Shown here: piece by piece, positions 7,328 through 14,906 of the stretch
How the letters are laid out: every line of letters starts with the position of its first letter
Numbering within the stretch: position 1 is the first letter of the stretch
Virus record (IMG/VR): IMGVR_UViG_3300020166_000106
Coordinates: 1 to 25,135 of that record
Direction: 5' to 3' (one strand)
DNA length: 25,135 bases
Origin: a virus
Made by a program: the position numbers and the translations under genes
The notes under the pieces: model-generated
Database searches by the model: none
Told to the model about the DNA's origin: nothing
What the model saw: the letters and a program-made list of their open reading frames with translations, nothing else

Positions 7328-8311
7328 CTATTGTTTTAATTCTTTACCACTCTTCACATCATAAATACCAGTAAGTCCTCCTTCATTTTCACTACTTTTT
7401 CTAGTTCTACCATCTCTTGTTTTAGTTACACCTTCTTTAAATATTTCAGAATTAGAAGTTGTTTCCATTGAAATAATAAATTTAGATTTAGAATTGTATT
7501 TAGAAATAGAATTCATATCTTTTTGTACTGTATCAGGAATAATGTATCCTCTTAATCTTATATTAAATGTACCTTTTACTAATCTATCTTTTCCATTAGT
7601 TAAAGAAGTTTCAGTAGTAAAGGAATCAATAAAAGATCTAAATTTAAACCTTTCTGGATTACCCCAATAAGCATCAGAAGCATATTCACATGCTTCAATG
7701 ATTTTATTTAATTGTTCCATATAGTAAGTTTGGATTAAACAACTATATTCTATATTAACAAAGTCCGGGACAGCTACAGCATAAAATTGTTTTGCTGGGA
7801 TTGCGTTATTAATAGCATCAAAATTATTGTAAAAGGTTTTAGGATTATAAGCACGTTGAAAACTACCATATAAATTAGGACTATTAGCATCCAGTTTATT
7901 ATATACTGTTCTATCTTTAGTGATTGAATTTCTTTTAAGTACTATAATGGGTAACATAATAGCACCATTTTTATCCCTATAATAATTATCTTTTTGGAAT
8001 GATTTCCACCTTTCAGGAGAACCATAAATAATAGGTACTTCTCTTCTTTCACCATTTTGATAAACAAAAGGTTTTATCACATTTTGAAAATAATAAAATA
8101 CAGCTTCATCTAAATCCTTTATTCCAATTGAAAAGGGTTTAGTTGTATCTCCTGTCCAAGATAGTTTTTCTGATCTATTAAAGGGAATACCTGTTTCACT
8201 TTCATTAGATGCAAGTGGGATATTGGGATTACCATATCTAGCTGAAGAAGGTCTTTGTTGATCTATGCTTAACTCTTTTTGAGTTTTTGGTATTGGTTTT
8301 CTTATAGCCAT
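7328..8311 (-). CDS. 15: Tail sheath stabiliser and completion protein, T4 gp15-like
   Basis: A 327-residue protein. In T4, gp15 caps the tail tube and sheath and connects them to the neck. Resemblance to gp15 is seen in REVPIIYGSPERWKSFQ followed by MLPIIVLKRNS (about 90-128), matching the gp15 pattern VPITYAS...LPRINL. It is also seen in NIEYSCLIQTYYMEQLNKII (about 186-205), a FKFRSFIDSF stretch, and TFNIRLRGYIIPDT. An extra N-terminal extension of about 45 polar residues and a C-terminal tail of charged residues make it longer than T4 gp15 (272). It overlaps the gp14 stop (TAATG), implying translational coupling, and follows gp13-gp14 in the T4 order. This was recognised by eye from remembered family patterns. 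Confidence is good because of the gene order. Confidence 0.72.
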   Translation of the reverse strand: MAIRKPIPKTQKELSIDQQRPSSARYGNPNIPLASNESETGIPFNRSEKLSWTGDTTKPFSIGIKDLDEAVFYYFQNVIKPFVYQNGERREVPIIYGSPERWKSFQKDNYYRDKNGAIMLPIIVLKRNSITKDRTVYNKLDANSPNLYGSFQRAYNPKTFYNNFDAINNAIPAKQFYAVAVPDFVNIEYSCLIQTYYMEQLNKIIEACEYASDAYWGNPERFKFRSFIDSFTTETSLTNGKDRLVKGTFNIRLRGYIIPDTVQKDMNSISKYNSKSKFIISMETTSNSEIFKEGVTKTRDGRTRKSSENEGGLTGIYDVKSGKELKQ

Positions 8312-8841
8312 TAAAATCTTTCTTTATATGGTGAAATAGCAACTTTATCTGCTGGTATATAATATGTTGATACTAATACTGATACACTTTCTCCAAATTT
8401 ATCTAAACCTGGATTTAATGGGTTTGGTTCCCCATCTGAATCATTATTTGGGTATGCAGGGTTTTTTCCACCCCAATATTGGTTTCCTACTGTGCCTTGT
8501 ACCCCGTAATATCCTTCTTGGTATAAGATAATATCACCTACTTCAGGTACAACATTAGCTACTTTTAAATCATCTCTAAGGAAATAAAAATCAATAGCTT
8601 GATTAAATTGTATTCCTTCTTCATCTTCTCCATATTGTTGATCTGATCTATTTATTAAAACATTAAATAAAAAAGGACCATTATAAAACTTTTCACCAGC
8701 AGCTTCACCATATATATTAACTTTAGTTTCTTCTAGTTTAAATTGATATATAGCACATTGTTGGGTAATAATATTACCCATTAACTCTCTATTTAAATGT
8801 CTCAGAAGAGATACATCTCTGAGTCCTGTATACATTGCCAT
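8311..8841 (-). CDS. 14: Neck protein, T4 gp14-like
   Basis: A 176-residue protein between gp13-like and gp15-like genes. In T4, gp14 joins gp13 to seal the packaged head and dock the tail. Supporting signs are the run FLFNVLINRSDQQYGEDEEG, then IDFYFLRDDL, then VVPEVGDIILYQEGYYGVQ, which resembles the gp14 segment with PKEGDLIYFP, and the closing VSVLVSTYYIPADK. It is shorter than T4 gp14 (256). It starts 3 bp after the gp13 stop and its own stop overlaps the start of gp15. The C-terminal third contains a Pro/Asn/Asp-rich loop (NPAYPNNDSDGEPNPLNPG). The name depends partly on synteny. Confidence 0.65.
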   Translation of the reverse strand: MAMYTGLRDVSLLRHLNRELMGNIITQQCAIYQFKLEETKVNIYGEAAGEKFYNGPFLFNVLINRSDQQYGEDEEGIQFNQAIDFYFLRDDLKVANVVPEVGDIILYQEGYYGVQGTVGNQYWGGKNPAYPNNDSDGEPNPLNPGLDKFGESVSVLVSTYYIPADKVAISPYKERF

Positions 8842-8844
8842 ATG

Positions 8845-10035
8845 CTATCCTATATAAATAAAATTTGGAACACCTTCTAATTCTCTATCTCTACTTTCTT
8901 TTTCATTTGCTCTTCTTTCTAATAAAGAGGCTCGTGAAGTTTCATCAAAATATGCTCTTAATCTTTCTAATAATGCTGTTTTTTCAGCAGTTGCTGCAGC
9001 TAATAAATCAGCTTGATTTAAAGTCATATTAGCATTAGGTATAGGGATTGTAGAATATTTTCCTCTTACATACCCTAAAATTTCTTTTACTAATGCTAAA
9101 GTATACTCAAAAATCCATTGTCTACCAATTGAATTAATTAAGGTATAATCAGGATTAGTATAGGGCATATTAGAGGCATTTGTTACCTGCCCACATGCTG
9201 GGTCTACACTTCCGCTAGTTCTATCATTTACTTTAATATATTCAAACCACATATTTCCTACACATGAACCACTAATCATTTCATCATCATTAGTATGAGT
9301 AAAGGGTCCAGGGATTGGAAATACTCTTAAAATATTATTGTGCATTTCAAAGCTATAATTAGATCTTCTGACCATATCATTCATTTCAATAGCTTGAATA
9401 ACTTGCATATCATAATTAAGGGGCATCATTAAATAACCCATTCCACCTCCAAAACCACCAAGTCCAGTTACTCCAGCAGCTGCTGCTCCTCCAAATCCAA
9501 AACCATCAAAAGGTGCTAGATATCTAGCTGATGCAGGGGTTGGTTCTTGATAAAATACTCTTTTTATTTCTATACTACCTGTTATATTTTTTTCTTTTGC
9601 CCATGCTTTTAAATCATAATCTTGAACACTGGATGTTAAGGGTATACTACCTTTATACCAAGGCACATTACCACCAGTACCTGCTTCTGCTCCATACTGC
9701 TCTGACATTCTAATTACTGCTCCTAAATTAGGAGTAATAATACTTTCATTTAAAAATATAAAATCATCTATAGCAAACCCTTCTAAAGTTAACATATTAT
9801 CCCTAACAAGGTAAGCATATAATTCATTTCCATATACGGTAATTGCTTCTTCAAATGCTGTAAAGAAGGAACTAGATTGTAATTCTATATCAACTAAAGG
9901 ATAACCTAATCTGGTAGCACAAAATTCTGCTACTTTTACACAATCAGTTTGAAAATCTATACTATTATTGTAAAAGCCAAAAGGTACTGAATTTGGGTTC
10001 CAAATTGGGTCACCATTATATATAGGTACATTCAT
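8845..10035 (-). CDS. 13: Neck protein, T4 gp13-like
   Basis: A 396-residue protein. T4 gp13 binds the portal after packaging and forms the head-closure neck with gp14. Similarity is visible at both ends. Residues 35-75 (ATRLGYPLVDIELQ...FEEAITVYGNELY) match the gp13 pattern RLGAPIINVELT...ALELYGEYH. Residues 305-365 (RQWIFEYTLALVKEILGYVRGKYSTIPIP...AEKTALLERL) match NRWVKDYATALAKELNGQ...GG...EALREEL. A Gly-rich loop (180-200) lies between. It is longer than T4 gp13 (309) and has a charged C-terminal helix. It is preceded by a terminator and an exact promoter-like motif 11 nt before the ATG, so it probably heads a new transcription unit running into gp14 and gp15. Confidence 0.75.
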   Translation of the reverse strand: MNVPIYNGDPIWNPNSVPFGFYNNSIDFQTDCVKVAEFCATRLGYPLVDIELQSSSFFTAFEEAITVYGNELYAYLVRDNMLTLEGFAIDDFIFLNESIITPNLGAVIRMSEQYGAEAGTGGNVPWYKGSIPLTSSVQDYDLKAWAKEKNITGSIEIKRVFYQEPTPASARYLAPFDGFGFGGAAAAGVTGLGGFGGGMGYLMMPLNYDMQVIQAIEMNDMVRRSNYSFEMHNNILRVFPIPGPFTHTNDDEMISGSCVGNMWFEYIKVNDRTSGSVDPACGQVTNASNMPYTNPDYTLINSIGRQWIFEYTLALVKEILGYVRGKYSTIPIPNANMTLNQADLLAAATAEKTALLERLRAYFDETSRASLLERRANEKESRDRELEGVPNFIYIG

Positions 10036-10046
10036 AATCTAATTAG

Positions 10047-10061
10047 TTTTATTATAAATAT
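10047..10061 (-). promoter_or_regulatory. Promoter-like motif upstream of gp13 homologue
   Basis: Exact ATATTTATAATAAAA on the coding strand. It lies directly after the T-run of a terminator and 11 nt before the ATG at 10035. The arrangement terminator-motif-start strongly suggests a promoter for the neck genes. Confidence 0.65.
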
Positions 10062-10062
10062 G

Positions 10063-10089
10063 AAAAAAGAGGACTCAAATTGAGTCCTC
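10063..10089 (-). terminator. Intrinsic terminator after small fibre-like gene
   Basis: GAGGACTCA (coding strand, 10089-10081) pairs with TGAGTCCTC (10077-10069) around a 3-nt loop, followed by TTTTTT (10068-10063). It ends transcription from the 10398-10940 and 10131-10367 genes. Confidence 0.85.
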
Positions 10090-10130
10090 CGGAATTTTAT
10101 TTTAAATTAAGTGTAATTTTTAAGTACTAA

Positions 10131-10367
10131 TTATATTGATACTTTTAAAGTCCCAGCATCATTCCAAAGTTGACCTACTACTGAGGGGTCTGATGTTGGT
10201 AATGCTGCTAATGAAACTACTGATCCTTCAACTGTTAAATTAGTTGATACTGTAAGAGACCCAGTAATTGCGTGTGATCCAGTAAAATGTCTAAAGTTGT
10301 TATCTAATTCATTAATTGTTAATGCTGAATCTTTACCGTCTGATCCTGTTCTGTATGTTAATGCCAT
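10131..10367 (-). CDS. Small fibre-like virion protein
   Basis: A 78-residue protein. The sequence TGSDGKDSALTINELDNNF, then GSHAITGSLTVSTNLTVEGSV, then LPTSDPSVVGQLWNDAGT is typical of short beta-structured ends of phage fibre proteins. The LPTSDP...GQLWND...LKVS ending in particular recurs at the C-terminus of many phage fibre and structural proteins. It probably makes a small trimeric spike, fibre or capsid appendage. It lies 30 bp after the 180-aa protein gene with a promoter-like motif in between, and is followed by a strong terminator. The exact place in the virion cannot be told. Confidence 0.65.
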   Translation of the reverse strand: MALTYRTGSDGKDSALTINELDNNFRHFTGSHAITGSLTVSTNLTVEGSVVSLAALPTSDPSVVGQLWNDAGTLKVSI

Positions 10368-10383
10368 TTTTTATTAAATTTAA

Positions 10384-10398
10384 TTTTGTTATAAATAT
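10384..10398 (-). promoter_or_regulatory. Promoter-like motif upstream of 78-aa fibre-like gene
   Basis: The coding strand reads ATATTTATAACAAAA, exact except for the variable position. It lies 16 nt before the ATG at 10367, and its first base overlaps the TAA stop of the upstream gene. Confidence 0.6.
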
Positions 10399-10940
10399 TA
10401 TGAAGATGCTACAAAATACTCTATCTGAACACTTGCTGTATCTGCTTTTGCTTTAATCGATGATAAAGTAGCAAATGAAGAAAAATATTGAATATCAACA
10501 TATCCTTCTACTACATAATCATAATAATCAGTTCCTTGAAATTGGGCATTTGAAAACACCATTGATTTTCCGGCATCTAATTTAAATAAAGATTCATCTC
10601 CTGATCCTACATTACCAGTATTAGGGTTTTGTGCTTCTGGGCTATCTTGGATTAAATATAAGGATACAAAATTAGTTGAACATAAATTTGTAAATCTCAT
10701 ATATTTAACTGTATCTCTTACAAAGGAACCTGCTGTTTGTTGTTCTTCAGAATCTACAAACCTTAAAATTTCAATTCCACTTCCACTAAAGGTAGGAGCT
10801 ATAGTATCAGTTCTTTTCATTATCTGATTAACATCCTTAATAACCTCGGTATTGATAGATTGCTCCATATTACCATTAGGTAATCTTATTTCTTCTCTGA
10901 TTGTTACTGATAATGAACCAGTAGGGTTACATATTGCCAT
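10398..10940 (-). CDS. Unknown protein, probable virion component
   Basis: A 180-residue protein without a family I can name. It appears mostly beta-stranded (GSLSVTIREEIRL, VKYMRFTNLCSTNFVSLYLI, SVQIEYFVAS) with a central Gly/Asn loop (NPNTGNVGSGDES), as in small capsid-decorating or head-tail proteins with a jelly-roll fold. No signal peptide and no membrane segment. The start at 10940 is preceded by an exact promoter-like motif ending 7 nt upstream. The gene lies between phoH and a small fibre-like gene in the late region, which argues for a structural role such as a head decoration protein. That is inference only. A glycine-rich domain from an adaptor is an alternative. Confidence 0.6.
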   Translation of the reverse strand: MAICNPTGSLSVTIREEIRLPNGNMEQSINTEVIKDVNQIMKRTDTIAPTFSGSGIEILRFVDSEEQQTAGSFVRDTVKYMRFTNLCSTNFVSLYLIQDSPEAQNPNTGNVGSGDESLFKLDAGKSMVFSNAQFQGTDYYDYVVEGYVDIQYFSSFATLSSIKAKADTASVQIEYFVASS

Positions 10941-10947
10941 TAGATAA

Positions 10948-10962
10948 TTTTATTATAAATAT
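10948..10962 (-). promoter_or_regulatory. Promoter-like motif upstream of 180-aa gene
   Basis: Exact ATATTTATAATAAAA on the coding strand, 7 nt before the ATG at 10940 and 4 nt after the phoH stop. Confidence 0.6.
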
Positions 10963-10966
10963 GGTA

Positions 10967-11704
10967 CTAATTTTTATTATTATAATTGTATGAACCAGAA
11001 GTAGTAATACTTACACCTTTGTCAATAGCTTCTTTATAATAGTCTAATAAATCTTCTACAATTTCATTTCTATGATTAGTATTTAAAGTAATAGCTTCTA
11101 GATTTTTAATCCTTCTAGCAGCTGAGTAGAGAAACTTAAAACCAGAATCCGATTTCTTTTTTAAATCTGTCTGATGGGCATCACCACATATCATCATTTT
11201 ACTTCTTAAACCTATTCTAGATGTAATCATTTCCATTTGTTCATGAGTAACATTTTGTGCTTCATCTACTATTATCATAGCATCTAAAAATGTTCTACCT
11301 CTCATAAATGATACTGGTACTATTTCTATTTTACCATCTTCAATAAGTTTTTCTATTTTAACTTTATCATACAATTGAAAGAAATTTTGGTAAATAGGTT
11401 GTACCCAGGGATCCATTTTTTCTCTTAAATCACCAGGTAAAAAACCTATTTCTTCTTTTGATACCGTAGGTCTGGTGATTATAATTTTGTCGTATTGTCT
11501 ACGTAATAGTCCATCTAATGCAACATTACATGCAAGTAATGTTTTTCCACTACCTGCACCCCCTCCAAGGAGAGTAATTGTATTTTCCAGGATGTGTTTT
11601 TTAGCGTCTTTTTGTTCTTCATTAAGTTGGAGTTTGAACTTAATTGGGTTTTTAGGAATTCTTTTAGACCGAAATACTTCGTCTGTATGGTGTTTACTTG
11701 CCAT
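10967..11704 (-). CDS. phoH: PhoH-like P-loop ATPase
   Basis: A 245-residue PhoH family (PF02562) protein. It has Walker A GGGAGSGKT (47-55), an ITRPTV motif (76-81), the EEIGFLPGDLREKM segment (84-97), Walker B MIIVDEAQN (143-151), and a GDAHQTD motif (174-180). The family belongs to the helicase-like superfamily 1 ATPases. It is induced by phosphate starvation in E. coli, and its role in phages is unsettled. It is very common in marine T4-like phages. The length is normal and all motifs are intact, so it should be active. It lies in its own block between the capsid gene terminator and a set of virion genes, with a 118-nt leader and a promoter-like motif at 11823-11837. The C-terminus ends in a low-complexity Ser/Tyr/Asn tail. 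Confidence 0.93.
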   Translation of the reverse strand: MASKHHTDEVFRSKRIPKNPIKFKLQLNEEQKDAKKHILENTITLLGGGAGSGKTLLACNVALDGLLRRQYDKIIITRPTVSKEEIGFLPGDLREKMDPWVQPIYQNFFQLYDKVKIEKLIEDGKIEIVPVSFMRGRTFLDAMIIVDEAQNVTHEQMEMITSRIGLRSKMMICGDAHQTDLKKKSDSGFKFLYSAARRIKNLEAITLNTNHRNEIVEDLLDYYKEAIDKGVSITTSGSYNYNNKN

Positions 11705-11822
11705 AAATTCTTTAAATTAGGGATTGTGTTATCAGTGAATACAACTGTTGTAAATACGTTAAGAAACAGTAAATTATTGATATAATTATATAATAAGATA
11801 AATATAGTTTGTGTATAACGCA

Positions 11823-11837
11823 TTTTGTTATAAATAT
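11823..11837 (-). promoter_or_regulatory. Promoter-like motif between capsid terminator and phoH
   Basis: The coding strand reads ATATTTATAACAAAA, starting directly at the end of the terminator T-run. It is 118 nt before the phoH ATG, so the leader would be unusually long. The terminator-motif order is the same as at 10047-10089. Confidence 0.55.
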
Positions 11838-11871
11838 AAAAAAGAAAAAAAAACCCGGCCTAAGCCGGGTT
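11838..11871 (-). terminator. Strong intrinsic terminator after major capsid gene
   Basis: AACCCGGC (coding strand, 11871-11864) pairs with GCCGGGTT (11859-11852) around a 4-nt loop, followed by a long T-rich tract interrupted by one C (about 11851-11838). It lies 29 nt after the capsid gene stop. This is the clearest terminator in the window. Confidence 0.93.
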
Positions 11872-11900
11872 AATTTTATTAAGATTTAATTAATCTTCTA

Positions 11901-13592
11901 CTATAGAAGGTCTAAACCTGATACATTGATTTTTCCATAAAATTCTGGACGAACCATTTTCTTAGCATATCTAGTTAATAGACCTTTTCTTGGTACGAAC
12001 GTATCTGGATCGTATACAAGTGGAGTCATGATTAACGGAATGTAAGGAGCAAATACAGCACCACTTTCTAGGAACTGAGTACCACGGTATCCTAATAGGA
12101 TTGTGTTAGCAGTCATGTAAGGGTTTTTGTATACTTTTTGGCGGCTATTTAAAGCACCAACTTTTTGTACACCAAATGCATAGCTCATTTTAGCAGCATC
12201 ACCATCTGTATCAGCAGCAAATCCTGGAATTGATTCCAAAATTGTTGCTACTTGTGGAGAAACAACCATAAAGTTAGCACCACCACGTAGAGTTTTCTGG
12301 TGAATGATGTTACTTAATTTCTGAATTTTAGTTCCTAATGTTTGGAACCATTGTCCTTGAGAATTGTAAAATCCAAGATTAGTATCTGTGATACCAGCAC
12401 CTGTTCCTGAAAGTTGTTGGTTATTTTTAACCGACCATGTTTCAGTTCCTGCAGCAGCAGAATCAATTAACATACTTAAGATCTCTAAGTCAATTTCTAA
12501 TGAAATGTACTCACTTAAGATTGAAGTTAATTCAGCTTCAGCATCTAGTGCATGATATGCATTTAAATCTTGTGCAAATTCTGGTGTCCATACAGCTTTC
12601 AGTTTTCTAGTTTTAGCAACAATTGCAGATGATTGCATCTGGATGTTGATTTCTGGAATTACTTGGTCTGGGCAAAAGTTAGCTCCTGATTCATCGTTAA
12701 ATGCATTTGGATGTGGGTTACCTGCTTCAAAATCACCTCTGTTATTATCAGTTGGTTGAATTTGGTAGTTTACATTTACATCATTAACTGTAATAGCAGT
12801 ATCTAAAGCATAGAAATATACTTTTCCAGCTGCTGCATCGTATTCTGTAAATTCAGATACTTGTACACCAGCTACAGATCCATCAGATCCTGTTGGTACA
12901 ACACCAGTTAAAGATCCAGTAAATAATTGGAATCCTTTAACAGCTTCGAAATCAGCAAATCCTAGGTCACTAGCATCAACAGCAACTCTTTGGTAATCAC
13001 CAGCTGCAACAGATGCAGAATAATCACTGTTAAAGTTAAATTGATCCCAAGAAGCATTTGTTCTTGCAGAAGTTAATGCTAAAGACTGAGTATTTTGGAT
13101 AGAATATCCAAAACGACCTGATCCATAAAGACCACCTGTGTTAGTGTTACCGAAAGGTTCATTACCACCTTTGTCACCATATAATGACCCACCAGCAGTA
13201 AATGGAGATTTGTTAGATCCATATTGGAAATCTAAGAAAAATACAAGTCCTGAAGGTAAATTCATTGGTTGTACTGATACAAATTCTTGTGCAGCAATTT
13301 GTCCGAATACTTTACGTACTAATGGTAAAGCAACTCCAGCCCACTGTCCACCAACGTTTACGCTAGTTTGAGATGAAAAAGTACCACCTGTTCCTACACC
13401 ACCACTAGTTTGTGATGATTCTACTACAAGTTGTTTAGCTTGGTTTTCAAGAATAAGACCCATATTGTTTTTGTGGGCACCATTCAAACCTTCTAATAAA
13501 CCTGTCTTTTCCCATTTGCTAGCTAATCTAGCCGCGTCAGACTGTAAAGACTGATATGGGTTCGCGCTTTCTAATAGAGTATTTAAGCTCAT
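11901..13592 (-). CDS. 23: Major capsid protein, T4 gp23-like
   Basis: A 563-residue HK97-fold shell protein of the gp23 type (521 in T4). The N-terminus matches the gp23 pro-region pattern WEKTGLLEGLNG...MGLILENQAKQLVVE. Family knowledge says this is removed by the gp21 protease after a Glu in an (I/L)-x-E context; LILE49 and LVVE58 are candidates. The mature part contains VALPLVRKVFGQIAAQEFVSVQPM followed by GLVFFLDFQYG, both typical of gp23, and a C-terminal segment AKKMVRPEFYGKI. Insert loops rich in Gly and Asn (130-160) probably explain the extra length. It is preceded by scaffold and protease genes as in T4 and followed by a strong terminator. The start is chosen at 13592 after an A-rich stretch with no Shine-Dalgarno sequence. 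Confidence 0.95.
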   Translation of the reverse strand: MSLNTLLESANPYQSLQSDAARLASKWEKTGLLEGLNGAHKNNMGLILENQAKQLVVESSQTSGGVGTGGTFSSQTSVNVGGQWAGVALPLVRKVFGQIAAQEFVSVQPMNLPSGLVFFLDFQYGSNKSPFTAGGSLYGDKGGNEPFGNTNTGGLYGSGRFGYSIQNTQSLALTSARTNASWDQFNFNSDYSASVAAGDYQRVAVDASDLGFADFEAVKGFQLFTGSLTGVVPTGSDGSVAGVQVSEFTEYDAAAGKVYFYALDTAITVNDVNVNYQIQPTDNNRGDFEAGNPHPNAFNDESGANFCPDQVIPEINIQMQSSAIVAKTRKLKAVWTPEFAQDLNAYHALDAEAELTSILSEYISLEIDLEILSMLIDSAAAGTETWSVKNNQQLSGTGAGITDTNLGFYNSQGQWFQTLGTKIQKLSNIIHQKTLRGGANFMVVSPQVATILESIPGFAADTDGDAAKMSYAFGVQKVGALNSRQKVYKNPYMTANTILLGYRGTQFLESGAVFAPYIPLIMTPLVYDPDTFVPRKGLLTRYAKKMVRPEFYGKINVSGLDLL

Positions 13593-13624
13593 TTTTTTAG
13601 TTTTTTAAGGGTTATTTTAATAAT

Positions 13625-14716
13625 TTAAATTAATCCAGCAAGTTTACGCATACGATTGTATACATCATTGCTTTCAATAATCGGTTTTTTAGCTTCAGTT
13701 ATTGTTCCAGTTGCTTTAGATGCAGCACCTTTTGGTCTTACAATAGCTTCTGTTTTTGATACTAAACCTTCGTTTAATGTTTCAAAAATAACTTTAGCTT
13801 CTTTTACTGTTGACGCTTTGTCAAATGCTTTAAGCACTTTAACTTTTTTGTCTTCAGATAAGTTTTTAGATTTAAAAACTTTGTTTGTGTAGAGTAATTT
13901 AGCGTTAAGCAAATTAACTTCGTTTAATTCAACTTTAAGAGCTTCGATTTCATCTAATGCTTCTTTAAATCTCATTTTTTCAGTTTCTTTCTCGATTTTA
14001 GTGTCATCTTTGTCACCATCTTCGTTTCCAGCACCTTTTTCTCCGTCAACTGCTTCATCAATTTCTACATCAACATCAACGTCTTCAACGTCTTCAACGT
14101 CTTCAACGTCTTCAACATCTACAATGTCTTCTTCATCTTCCATTGCTTCCTCACCTGCTTCAATTGTTCCGTCTGCTACTAAATCTTTAATAACATCCTC
14201 AATGAATCCTTTTAAGTCATCTTCTGACATATCTTCAAGGTCAATTTCCTTGTCGTCTTTGTCTTCCATGTCTTCTTTTTCGTCTTTTTCGCCATCTAAA
14301 TAGCCTTCTTCCTCAGCATCCGTACGTTCGTCCTCTTTCAAGTCCTCTTTTTCGTCCTTCATACCGTCTTTGTAGCCTTCTTCTTCAGCGTCTGTTCGAG
14401 CGTCTTCATCCAATTCAAGTTCAGCAAGTAACTCGTCAAGGTTAATTTCATCAAGCTCTTCTTTAGCTTCATCCATATCTTCTTTCTTTTCTTCTACTGT
14501 ATCTTCAGAAACTTCTTCTTTAACGTCGTCTTCTTCATACTTATCGTATCCTTCGTCAACGTCTTCGTTGTCCATTTCTTCTAATTTTGCAGAAAGCATA
14601 GATTTCAAATGTGGTGTGAATGCTTCTTCAAGAGCAAGTTTTGCGTTTGCAATAGCAGTTTCTTTAACAGCTTTAGCATCAGCGATTGCTTCTTTTAACA
14701 AATCATTGTTTGCCAT
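13625..14716 (-). CDS. 22: Prohead core scaffolding protein, T4 gp22-like
   Basis: A 363-residue, very acidic protein. Scaffold gp22 forms the prohead core around which gp23 assembles, and is then digested by gp21. Seen here: a helical N-terminus (DLLKEAIADAKAVKETAIANAK); an Asp/Glu-rich centre (about 50-245) with a duplicated unit RTDAEEEGYxDGxKDEKED (107-125 and 131-149) and a (VED)n run (201-212); a coiled-coil segment (245-320); and a C-terminus ending in VYNRMRKLAGLI, a short conserved end typical of gp22 in these phages. It lies between protease and capsid genes, as in T4. The 190-bp leader upstream is structured. It is larger than T4 gp22 (269) mainly because of the acidic centre. Confidence 0.85.
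   Translation of the reverse strand: MANNDLLKEAIADAKAVKETAIANAKLALEEAFTPHLKSMLSAKLEEMDNEDVDEGYDKYEEDDVKEEVSEDTVEEKKEDMDEAKEELDEINLDELLAELELDEDARTDAEEEGYKDGMKDEKEDLKEDERTDAEEEGYLDGEKDEKEDMEDKDDKEIDLEDMSEDDLKGFIEDVIKDLVADGTIEAGEEAMEDEEDIVDVEDVEDVEDVEDVDVDVEIDEAVDGEKGAGNEDGDKDDTKIEKETEKMRFKEALDEIEALKVELNEVNLLNAKLLYTNKVFKSKNLSEDKKVKVLKAFDKASTVKEAKVIFETLNEGLVSKTEAIVRPKGAASKATGTITEAKKPIIESNDVYNRMRKLAGLI
14079..14114 (-). repeat. Four perfect 9-bp tandem repeats in scaffold gene
   Basis: The unit acgtcttca (+ strand) occurs four times in a row and encodes the Val-Glu-Asp run. Degenerate copies flank it. Such a repeat can change length by slippage without a frameshift. Confidence 0.9.
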
Positions 14717-14906
14717 AATCTCAAAATTTTTTTTGTGAAATACGATTATTAAGAATCGTAATAGGGAATAATATATATCGGTGCCATATCTAAGTATTCA
14801 TGACACATTGCGGTCATACGTATGTAAAAATATCTTAAGACACAAGAAGCGCTCAAAAGAGCGCTTTATGCATAAAATCCGTCGGTAGCGTCCGAAGAAA
14901 TATTAT
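14717..14906 (-). promoter_or_regulatory. 190-bp structured leader between protease and scaffold genes
   Basis: No gene was found here, and this is one of the two longest gaps in the window. In transcription order it holds: a hairpin AAGCGCTC-TTTT-GAGCGCTT (14866-14847) with only a broken T-rich tail, possibly a weak terminator or mRNA-stabilising hairpin; the 10-bp palindrome CATACGTATG (14815-14824); and a hairpin TACGATT/AATCGTA (14760-14741) about 24 nt before the scaffold start. The parts of the gap with these hairpins look more GC-rich than the surroundings. Confidence 0.5.

Noticed and set aside
8851-8860. TATAAATA-like string at the gp13/gp14 junction
   Set aside because: Two mismatches from the motif core and inside the 3' end of gp13. 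gp14 is more simply translated from the upstream transcript.
11515-11823. 102-aa minus-strand frame starting next to a promoter-like motif and overlapping phoH
   Set aside because: Its second half is a shifted reading of phoH, and the first half is low-complexity hydrophobic sequence. PhoH is complete and certain. A very short leader peptide cannot be excluded.
14001-14303. Plus-strand Ser/Thr-rich frame inside the scaffold gene
   Set aside because: It is the antisense of Asp/Glu codons in the scaffold's acidic centre.
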